Positions 55,355-64,000 of a stretch of 64,000 nucleotides of DNA are shown here, in pieces; position 1 is the first letter of the stretch; each line of letters starts with the position of its first letter. Source of the DNA: Siphonodentalium dalli (lineage: Eukaryota > Mollusca > Scaphopoda > Gadilida > Siphonodentaliidae). The translations under genes and the position numbers were made by a program. The stretch lies in assembly GCA_032622095.1 (NCBI GenBank), contig CP136066.1, positions 112,673,319 through 112,737,318 on the forward strand, read 5' to 3'. The notes beneath the pieces are model-generated. The model made no database searches, had not been told where the DNA came from, and saw only the letters and a program-made list of their open reading frames with translations.

Positions 55355-55586
55355 AAGCCTAATCCAAAACCGTCTCACCGGCGTTAAGCACGAGGGCAGC
55401 TGCACCCGAAGGCGCGGCCACACGACTCACCCGTGCTCAACGCTCTAACCGAAGAGGAACTAATAAGGTCGAAGCAATTACGACCGTTTCGCTCCACTCT
55501 CCGGCCAGAGCTCAGACTGAAGACGAGATCAATGATTCTATATAAAGCATATCACTGCGGGATTTTCGTCGGGTCATTTATTGACT
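55355..55586 (-). other. GC-rich leader of the ORF1-like region
   Basis: Continues the GC-rich composition upstream of the ATG at 55354. On the minus strand CTTTATATAGAATC (around 55540) is TATA-like and lies about 185 bases before the ATG. Promoter function is a guess. Confidence 0.3.
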
Positions 55587-56007
55587 GAATGTGACGGTGC
55601 GTATAAAAGCCGAACACAACCAAACATAACCGAACACAACCGAACACAAGTCCAAATAATGGGAAATATAACGAATAAAGTTCATAGGCATGTGTATTCA
55701 TGTTCACACTATTACTGTACGAAGTATGGTGGAGGTTCGGGCCAATAATAAGTATTTTAATCGATATTTTGTAAAACGCGTTTGTGTTCGGCATAGAAAA
55801 AACCGAACACAAACTTCTGTCTCATGGATTAATTTATCCGCTCATAGGTGATAATTAATATCTGACATATAGTCACTAAGCCGAAGGGCTTTAATTGTTG
55901 GTGGTGGTCTCTCACTTATTGTAGTTCAGTGTTTTGACAGTTAGTTGCAATCAGTGTTTGATGGTGCCTACTATTATAGAAACAACATGCTTTTGATAGG
56001 CCCCGTC

Positions 56008-56407
56008 ATGAAAGACAACGATTGTATTCAATATTTATGTAACTTCATGGAAAGGTTAAAACTTAGTTTTTAATGCTCATCAGCAAAATTCTTCCATTGC
56101 TAAATTGTGGACAAATAATAATTATGAAAGTCTAAATAATATTATAAAACTAGAAAACAACTGGAAAATTCTTCGACTGATAGACTTGACGGACAATCTT
56201 TCTGAAATAGTTGACGATCAGATGATATCGGATATTCGAGGAGCATTGCATGGCTGTGGAAACTATGATTTAGCTAAACATTCAACTGCTCCAAGAGTGA
56301 AAAATCAGACATGGACGAACATGACGGCTGACCAACGCGACAGTAGATTTAACCGACTAGTTTCATTGCTGCAAGAATCTTCGGCAAAATTACAAATTTT
56401 CGACTGA
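56008..56407 (+). pseudogene. Transposase fragment, MULE-like
   Basis: Two pieces: MKDNDCIQYLCNFMERLKLS then a stop, and after a frame change AHQQNSSIAKLWTNNNYESL continuing to the stop at 56407. The phrase WTNNNYESLNNIIK resembles the TNN-x-x-E-(S/A)-x-N segment of MULE-type transposases, followed by DIRGALHGCGNYDLAKH. The DDE catalytic region is absent. Its place inside long inverted repeats supports the assignment, which is otherwise from motif style. Confidence 0.5.
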
Positions 56408-57217
56408 CGGACGTTGACGACTAGCGAAAACCGCGACTATTCCCAAGAAGCCATGTCAGACTAAAAGAGTAAAGACATGCAAAACTAGATCAATCAATCC
56501 TAGCAAACGTCAAAAAGTATCTTGAGCGCAAAATAAATAATCTTTATTCCTTCATATCACATTCCTGTCATATCAGCCAAATTAAAAAAAAAAACATTTC
56601 CGCATGAGTATCTTTAACTCAACAACCGATTTACTACTTCTTAGAAGTCCGGGACGTGCTGATATGTTCGCATTTGTCCAGTATGATCCACTTAAACTAC
56701 CATATTGTACGAATGGACTTGTGTAAACAATATTTAATTTCGAACAAAACATGTAATACATTCAAACACATTGACATAAGTAATAATAATATTCAAAACG
56801 GGGATTGGACAACAAGCCTAAAAGGCTTTATTTATAAAGTCTTTTCCTCGGAGCAAGAAGTTTACCCTTGGTATCAGGGTATATACCATATAGGGTAAAT
56901 TTAGCAGACGGGGATAACATGTTAGATCCGAAAAAATATTGTTCAAGGAGGGGGTAGAGGGATAGAGTGCAGGAAGGAAGAACGTTTGTCAAGTTAATTG
57001 GTATATTGCACACCGTACATTGGCCAAAACGAAAGAGGGGAGTGAAGCGAAGTACCGTATAATTATATTTTAGTTACACAACTTTTATATTTATAACATA
57101 TACTATTTAAGAACCATGAAACAATCAAAATCAAATCGAAACGCATCGCGGCCCACGTGGAGGACACAGAAACACAAGCAACCTGAGTCGAATGGACTTA
57201 CAACAAGTAACAATAAC

Positions 57218-57262
57218 GGGGGGGGGGGGGGGGGGGGGGGGGGAGGGGGGGGGGGGGGGGGG
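57218..57262. repeat. 45-base poly-G tract
   Basis: Forty-four G with one A at 57244. Such a run can form G-quadruplexes and is prone to length error. The proline-rich frames read across it on the other strand are artefacts. Confidence 0.9.
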
Positions 57263-57552
57263 TAACATTTTAGTGAGAATGCAGTCGAAAATGGACAACA
57301 AAATAAGTTTTTCTCGCGAATAAAGCCTGCCAAATCCCATCTGCCAGATATTAATTATCACCTATCAGCGGATAAACTAATTAATCCATGAGACAAAAGT
57401 TTGTGTTCGGCTTTTCTATGCCGAACACAAACGCGTTATATACAAAATATCGAATAAAACACTTATTATTGGCCCAAACGCTACCAAACTTGTATAGTAA
57501 TAGTGTGAACATGAATACACATGCCTATGAACTTTATTCGTGAAATTTCCCA

Positions 57553-57768
57553 TTATTTGGACTTGTGTTCGGTTATGTTCGGATTGTGTTCGGCTTTTAT
57601 GAGCTCCCGAATGTGATCGTATTTAAATGACATTTGTAAGAACACACCGCGAAATCGGAATACACGCACATATTTTGCTGTCGGAATGTAGGTCAACATG
57701 ACGGCTTTCACAGATTGCGGAATGGTGCTATTGAAACGAACATTAAATTCATTTAACAATTCTAATTT
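57553..57768 (-). CDS. Candidate short coding frame interrupted by the MULE
   Basis: On the minus strand a possible acceptor TTTAAATTAG precedes a frame reading LLNEFNVRFNSTIPQSVKAV and FRFRGVFLQMSFKYDHI. The MULE interrupts it at its target duplication. If the element and one GAATGTGA are ignored, the frame continues as QSINDPTKIPQ and stops (about 55551). No family is recognised and the total is only about 65 codons, so this may be chance. Confidence 0.25.
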   Translation of the reverse strand, partial: KLELLNEFNVRFNSTIPQSVKAVMLTYIPTAKYVRVFRFRGVFLQMSFKYDHIRELIKAEHNPNITEHKSK

Positions 57769-59014
57769 AAATAATCAAACAACGAATGCAATGAATTATT
57801 ACAAATAATCAAATGCTGTAAAATTAACAACTTGAAAGAACATGATTGTGACATATGAATGATGTAGGCGTATCACACGTGGTCACGTCACGCATGATAA
57901 ACATGCACAAAAGGTCAAACGTGCTTGTTCCAGTTATCGTCCAAAATAATCCTGTCACAACAATCCAAGTTCTCTAATGAATTGTATATTCAATGACTAA
58001 TTGCATGATACTGCAACATTATCTACACACGGCATCTTCAGAAAGAGAATGATCGAGAGATAATAACCATTAATTCTGTAAATCGTCGATAGATTGTAAG
58101 TTTTTTTCTCGAATCATTTGCGCTTTACATTTGATATCAAATAGCGTACGTACGTATTAAACACGGAATGCAATATAAACATTAGAATAATTGGGGCCTA
58201 TAATAATGTTAGTATATACTATTATTGCATGGCTTCTAGAAAATAATGTATTGCTAGCTATCTGTTAATCACATGTATATATTCTTCATTTTGAAGTCCC
58301 CAATTGAAATTCTGTAAAAATAACAATATCAGATATAATAAATACCGGTCCCGTAAATTAAAAAAAATCACTGTGACAGAATGATCAGTTTCACTGTATA
58401 TGATTCACATCTATAGCTAGAATTGTAACTTGATGTCAAAAACATATGATATATTTTTCTTCATTAATATTCCGAGTTTAATCGTAATATCCACAAAGAA
58501 AAAATACCATGATAAACATTTTATCTATCTGTATTGCACCAATTTGCACGTGAGAGTTTGTCCGCTATTTGTATTTCATTTTGTTCATTTATATAAGAGG
58601 AATTAACTGCTATGATGTATGCCATATTAGTTCTCATAGACAGGTTGGTGATGATCCATATAGTATGCAATATAACCTATAGGTTTCCAAAAAGGTGACA
58701 AAGCTACCCAGAGTGGGAAAATTGCAATGAAGCTGCCAATTAAATTCAATCAAAACTTGTATAGTAATACATGCTCATTTTAAATATATATATATATATG
58801 AATGCTCGGTTTACGACCTATATATACTGGTCATTATAAAAGATCCAGTTTGGCCACGTGGTATGGAAATCGACGTAAGCAAAAGTATAGGAGAGTGATA
58901 AAGAAGAAAGTGAGGCACAAGTAGAGGTATATATATTGTTATTAATTTACCAAAAATTAGACAGAAAGTAAAAGGTTATTTTTGCATAAACTACACATAT
59001 ATATAGTTTTCACA
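57769..59014. other. No gene seen
   Basis: AT-rich DNA with several TATATATA runs (58785-58797, 58928-58937). No repeats shared with the rest of the window and no coding signal. Confidence 0.45.
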
Positions 59015-59849
59015 AGTTTGTGAGGATTCTGGCGATATTGCCTACAACCATTTTGCTTCATCCAATACCCCACTTGGTCGGCTTATCCTTCAAATACTGC
59101 TTCATACCAAGTCTTCCTTTAAAGGGAATCATGGCCTCGTCGATTGATATCTCCCTATCGCAGGTGTACAGTTCACGAAACTTGGTATTTATGTGATTTA
59201 TAAAGGGAGAAATCTTTGAAAGTTTGGTTGACGATTGGTTCTCTGGGTCGGAGAAATAGATATATTTGTTTATTGCCCTGTATCTTTTCTCTGAGAATAT
59301 ATCCCATATACCTGGCGTGTGTGTCGGCCGAATTGTCGGAACAACCTTTCAACTCTGGGAACAAGCATCAGTTCGTTGGTAATTATTTGCATTGCTATAA
59401 AAGCTTTAATTTCTGTCACATCTACCGGGCTCCACTCTTTATTAACATTTGTCCGCTGTTTTATCTCCACGTTCTTATTCGTCCACTCGACTATATTGTT
59501 CAAAATTTCATTGTCCAAGTATTTACTCAGATAATATAATGCTGGTTTTATTTCATATTCATCTGAGTCCCCTATCAATCTGACAGGTGGGGCCTGGGTT
59601 CTCAACTTTGAAAATCCGTTATACTCGGAGGGTCAGTTCTCATTGTTTTTTTCCATATTATTCCCTCCACAGAAGACGCCCCCGTTGGGAAGAACCCATA
59701 AAAATCGTCCTCAAATTCGTCTGAATCGAAATTTACATCGCTCCCAAAATTGAAGTCTGACTCGGACGATTCGTCAGACATAAATCTGAGTCTGAACTAT
59801 AAACGTCATCGATATCCAGGCGAGCCCTTTTACTTTTAGATTTACTCAT
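59015..59849 (-). pseudogene. piggyBac transposase (PGBD/DDE_Tnp_1_7), broken
   Basis: ATG at 59849 gives MSKSKSKRARLDIDD with acidic Ser/Asp repeats in shifted frames. Then IKPALYYLSKYLDNEIL and VEWTNKNVEIKQR with WSPVDVTEIKAFIAM, the conserved N-terminal region. After another frame change come FRELYTCDREISIDEAMIPF and KGRLGMKQYLKDKPTKWGI, which contain the first catalytic Asp (SIDEAMIPFKGR) in its usual context, followed by a stop (59058). The remaining two catalytic Asp and the Cys-rich C terminus are missing. At least three frame breaks make it dead. Family assignment is firm; subfamily is not. Confidence 0.8.
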
Positions 59850-60409
59850 GTTTACAATTACACTCGATCACATTGTGCGACTTTAACTTATACATTGACA
59901 AATTGACGTCAGACAGTCAAGTTTGGGCTGGAATAGCATTTCGCTGAGCAGCATGCACTCTTCCGAAGAAAACAATCATTTTTTTCCGATCTGACACTTT
60001 GAATAAACAATACAAATATGGCGCTCGACTTTCAAATCAAAGAACCAGAATATATATATATTCTCTGCGGGCTTAATACATAAATTATTATAATTAATAC
60101 CTATCGCGTGTATATTTGAAAAGCAGTTAGCGCCAAAGAGAAAGTACGTCTATTTTTATCACTACCGGGAAAACCCCGCCTAGTTTTTGTTTTGTTTACG
60201 TCGAGCAATGAATGTTCCATTTTCAAGGTTATTTGAATAAAACATGGGATTGCATGAAGGATAATAACACAAATAAGCAAACATACAACACAAATGTATA
60301 AAAACTTGATTTCTGATTATATTTCATGAAACATGCATTAATATTTTCGATTAAATTGATATAGATCTTGAGAAATGCGTGCGTCGCAAACAAAAGTCAG
60401 GACTCAGTC

Positions 60410-60513
60410 CCGGTATTCCGGGAATCGCCGTATATGGAGTGTATGACGTCGTACCGGTATTCCGGGAATCGCCGTGCAGGGAGTACGTTACGTAATCCCG
60501 GTATTCCGGGAAT
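60410..60513. repeat. Three CCGGTATTCCGGGAAT repeats, 44-bp spacing
   Basis: Exact 16-base repeats at 60410, 60454 and 60498, each followed by CGCCGT or AACCGT. They lie within 120 bases of the presumed piggyBac terminus, as transposase-binding subterminal repeats would. Confidence 0.85.
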
Positions 60514-60750
60514 AACCGTTGAAAGAGTTATGCACATAACATCATAATAAATCTATTTATCTACTTCTTACATTAGAACCAGAGTCATAATATTGTAGTG
60601 TTAGCTACACATAGCAAAAAGTTATGAGATCATTGAATTAGAGACCAATCAATACTTGAACATCTATACAAGTGAGTGGTGTATAGACCTGGATATTAAA
60701 TGTGATTGATAATGGTTGGATATAAAATATTTTTAAGCAGAATTATCAGA

Positions 60751-61312
60751 TGAAAGTGTCAATGACACTGTAGCTCAACTTAGGTAGGGGAATAATTTAA
60801 TGGTTGACAGTAAATGGAGGAATAGGAAAGGTGCTAATTGAAATGTCTAAGTAAGACTAGATGAACATGTCAATATCAACATTCATTACAGGTTTCATAA
60901 TGATCGGATCAGGGATGTGGTGATTATGGTGTGCCAAAGGATTTAGTGATGCAAAGAGTAAATTCTAAAATGGCCACCGGCAGCCATGTTTTTTTTTTCC
61001 GAATTACCCCAAAATTACCTGTTCCCATCTACAGCCTTTAAAAATCTCATAATGATCTGATCAAAGGTACGAGCTGAAGCCTGTGCCAAAGGATTTAGTC
61101 ATGCAAAGAGTAAAATCCAAGATGGCTGCTGGCGACCATGTTTTTTGGCTGAACGACCCCAAAATCACTCGTTCCCATCTACATGTTAATATTAACATCC
61201 ATGAAAATATCATGATGATCAGATGAACAGTACGACCTGTAGCCCGCGCCAATGGATTGAATTTTGAAATCCAAAGATGGCCACCAGCGGCCATGTTTTT
61301 TGGCCGTATGAC
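60751..61312 (-). mobile_element. Helitron2-like family 1, copy e, truncated
   Basis: Left end TGAAAGTGTCAATGACACTG and TAGCTCAACTTAGGTAGGGG as in copy a, then about three monomers. It is cut at 61312, where CAGTGTTCGCGCTG begins. Confidence 0.75.
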
Positions 61313-61412
61313 CAGTGTTCGCGCTGTCGGTAGCCAAATTAGCCATTGGCTAATATTTTTCGAATTTGGCTAATAAAAATTTCATTTGGCTAAACTTTTG
61401 GCTAAACCTTTT
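61313..61412. mobile_element. hAT-like MITE end with TTGGCTAA repeats
   Basis: CAGTGTTCGCGCTGTCGG followed by six TTGGCTAA/TTAGCCAA motifs. The body is the inverted complement of 37190-37265, so the two fragments are opposite halves of one element type. Confidence 0.4.
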
Positions 61413-62565
61413 TGACCCCAAATGGAGACCGAAAGCATGGAGTCAGAAAGCTAATTAATAAAAGCGCTCAATAGATCGACATTCAAGACGAAGTTAGGTG
61501 ACGAAAGTATTTCATTATTTTCGTACTTATGAAATATCGTTCCGTAGCAGCAATTTTAGAGGTAAGCTCTAACATTTAGTGATGTGAACGATCTAGTCCG
61601 AACACAATGAAAGTGGGAATATATCGCCGACTGTGCAAAGGGAAACTCTATCGCGGACAGTACAAAGGGAAAGCCGATCGACAACTCTATCAACCAAGCG
61701 ATCACAAAGTGATATGCAATCACATTTAGTGTTTTAATCTGGAGAAAAATTACGTCACGAAACAGCAAAATGTCATTATTTTACATTTAATCCCCTAATC
61801 CCCCCATTGTCTGTCTGGTCACTCACAGGGGCCTCTGCACAATGCATGTTTATGATGACATTGTATTTATGACCGTTGAGGTTTATGAGCACCATGTGTA
61901 AGACAATAGCTTAATCAGCCAAATGTGAATCACGACAGATATTTTTGTGGCTATTGGCTGTCAATATCGATACAGTCAAAATAATATGCATGCTTTTTAT
62001 GACAGATTGTAATTTGATAATGGCGTAACAATATTAAGTTATTAGTTTCCAGATGTCACTTAGATATTTTCGCAAGGATAAATATTTATTGATTTAAAAA
62101 AAGATACTGATATTAAAACAAAACAAAAATTAAGGACAATCCCGGGTTACCCCCCCCCCCCCCCCCCCCAATCACTCTTTCACATAAAGATTAAATAAAT
62201 TTTTAATAAATGATGTATATAAAAATACTTCTAGTTCATCAAAGTTATTTTACTCTAGTAGCTGAGGGGGTTTCGTATGCACTTTTATGGTCCAGAGCAA
62301 AACTCTTCACGATCCACTAATTGAAGGTACACGAACAATATTAGGTTGGTGACACATTTCCCATTGAGGGCGAAATGGGGTCAAATGGCCACGCCCCTTT
62401 TTGCGCGAAGTACTACCATCCGCCGTGACTATATCTCCAGAACCGTTGGACATAGGGGGGTCGTGTGACCACTCAAAATGTGCAGAATGGCCACATTATG
62501 GGGGTCAGTAATACATTTTCATATCCAAAAGTCAATGGTTTTTAGATAATTGCCAAAAACCAAAA
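61413..62565. other. No gene seen
   Basis: Contains a 21-base poly-C run (62149-62169) and AT-rich DNA. Frames up to 70 codons lack support. No tandem repeat. Confidence 0.45.
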
Positions 62566-64000
62566 TAAAATCCATTTTTAAGGGCCCAATTTTGGGGTTC
62601 AGCACTTTTATCTCAAAGCTGAGCCCCCAATTCAAATTTTATTGATCTATATCCATCGGTGCCACATATAGAGGTATAATTTCTGTAACCATTATTGGAT
62701 GAGATTGACCCCCAAGGAGCTCATGACCCTGAAAATAAGGTTTTTGGATGGAATATATTGGTCGTAGAATGAAAAACAGACATTTTCCCCAATAACAAAG
62801 ATGTTGAGGAAATCATCAATTATACGGTATTTGATCAGTAACCTAAAACTCCTACAAAAAGGTTACCTGATGATATAATTTGAATGTAGTTCATCTTTTG
62901 TTATCTAGATTTCATGGCCTTTGATGTGAGATGGCTGCCAAAATGGTTATAAATGGAATGACATATATCACATTAGCAATATACTTGTAAATGAGTTCAA
63001 TGTGTTATTTTCTTTAAACTTATGGGAGAACAGGGTGTTTTTATGGTATTCTAATGTTGAATTGAATTATACTCAGCCCACAAGTAGGGTTAGTAAATGT
63101 TGAGTTACTACAATTTGATCAGTCAGTATGATTCAGTAGTCGAGCAGGTTGTGTCTTTATCAGTCCCACATCAATTTTGATTGGCTGCATCACCATTTTG
63201 TATAAAGGTTCTACAATTTCCCTAACATGTACATTATTCTAGAACAAATAATGGCTAGCCTGGAGTGAGTTAGAAGAAAAATACAAGCATCAGTTGATAT
63301 GCAGATATAAATACATACAAATCTACATTCTGAATGTAGCCATGCTATGCAATCCTCCCTCATGTTTCAACTTATCAAGGAAAAATGATCACATTACCAA
63401 TGTCTAAGATAGTCAGATGTTTTTGTAGATTTGTGGATGTTGTAGATTTTGTAGATTTGTGGATGTTGTAATGCAATATAGATCTCCATTATAGTTGCAC
63501 AAATTTATTTTTCATTTCGTCCCTTTAAATTGACCTTTTTTTTTATGTATGTATATGTGCCACTCCAAAAATGTCAGTAAAAGTACTGTAAACCGTTTGG
63601 TTTGATGTTATAGGCACAGGAGATATATATATACTTTACATGTAAAATATTGTGAACCCTGCAGGTACGTTTATGTGTGTCGCCTTATGTGTGTGATGTA
63701 CATGCAGTAACTACATGTATATTCTAGTGAAATTTATGGTCTGCACTCTGCAGTATTTCAAAAACATGCTATGGCCATGCCTACATATACATATGTACAC
63801 TGATTCAAATACAATGATTGTCAGGGTATAATCTATGTTTGAGGAAAGTTACTATGTATTTTTCATTTGTGTTGCATTTGTCAATATTAATGGGTCCCAG
63901 GAGTCCAGATGTTACTAGTGCAGAGCCCATTTAATTGTCATGAAACTGGTGGACTTCATGCCTATACTCCTAAATAAACATGACTCTGAGTCTTATCAGA
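62566..64000 (-). repeat. Inverted-repeat arm B'
   Basis: Inverted copy of 38139-40265, reaching the window edge. It lacks about 450 bp present in B at 38955-39405 and has a local TTGTAGATTTGTGGATG duplication near 63425-63465. Confidence 0.85.

Larger units (their letters stand above)
55595..57608 (+). mobile_element. MULE-like DNA transposon, decayed
   Basis: Long inverted ends of about 265 bp (55595-55865 and 57345-57608) share ATAAAAGCCGAACACAA, GTGTTCGG repeats, ATGTGTATTCATGTTCACAC and TAATTAATCCATGAGAC. An 8-bp direct repeat GAATGTGA flanks the element (55587-55594; 57609-57616). Long terminal inverted repeats with 8-10 bp duplications fit Mutator-like elements, and the internal protein remnant agrees. 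Much of the interior is non-coding, so it is defective. Confidence 0.7.
59015..60530 (-). mobile_element. piggyBac-like element, 3' truncated
   Basis: Transposase remnant (59015-59849) plus an upstream region ending near 60530. There the minus strand reads ATAACTCTTTCAACGG, close to the TTAA-plus-CCCTTT start expected of a piggyBac terminus. Three regularly spaced CCGGTATTCCGGGAAT repeats lie just inside. The opposite terminus was not found. Confidence 0.5.

Noticed and set aside
57103-57361. Proline-rich frames across the poly-G tract
   Set aside because: Proline codons arise from the homopolymer alone.
1-64000. LTR retrotransposon or viral insertion
   Set aside because: No long direct repeats with TG/CA ends plus primer-binding site, and no integrase, protease or capsid motifs were recognised.

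Overview
This window looks like AT-rich, repeat-dominated nuclear DNA of a marine bivalve or related mollusc. The evidence is indirect. There are satellite-bearing rolling-circle transposons of the kind common in bivalves, repeat phrases such as AGGGCCATAACTC, introns with GT-AG borders, LINE reverse transcriptase debris, and almost no uninterrupted coding sequence. No bacterial gene, operon or CRISPR array is present. A 100-base run of N at 5620-5719 marks a scaffold gap.

Host coding sequence is scarce. The best candidate is a minus-strand gene with two phase-0 exons (36075-36158, 28 codons; 21964-22488, 175 codons) joined by a 13.6 kb intron packed with transposons. A minisatellite begins about 25 bases upstream of the 3' splice site of each exon. 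Weaker candidates are a broken reading frame at 13939-14411, a possible promoter and first exon near 12955-13097, and a short frame at 57553-57768.

Most of the window is nested mobile elements. Two rolling-circle groups dominate. (1) Canonical non-autonomous Helitrons, read on the minus strand, start TC and end in a hairpin plus CTAG. They carry a satellite core of about 120 bp units and sit between A and T; five are joined end to end at 14898-18599. (2) Helitron2/Helentron-like elements have a short 3' hairpin, asymmetric terminal inverted repeats, satellite monomers of about 150-170 bp and a GACGGACA-rich tract. At least six families differ in their ends but share this plan. Other elements are TTAA-flanked and TTA-flanked MITEs, a MULE-like element with 8-bp target duplications, a piggyBac remnant, hAT-like termini, a CR1/Jockey-like LINE inside a foldback element and itself split by a TA-flanked DNA transposon, and a 5'-truncated L1/Tx1-like LINE.

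Large-scale layout: 1-6.1 kb, Helitron fragment, TTA-MITEs, 83-bp satellite and gap. 6.1-12.5 kb, inverted-repeat arm A. 13.3-21.9 kb, MITE, Helitron array and satellites. 22-36.6 kb, the host gene with its transposon-filled intron. 38.1-40.3 kb, arm B. 42.5-47.4 kb, a 0.7 kb tandem duplication opened by two insertions. 48.3-53.3 kb, arm A', inverted copy of A. 54.5-60.5 kb, gag/ORF1-like pseudogene, MULE and piggyBac. 62.6-64 kb, arm B', inverted copy of B. Because A and A' are duplicates, they act as empty-site controls for each other and fix the borders of several insertions. All family names rest on reading motifs by eye; no database search was made.
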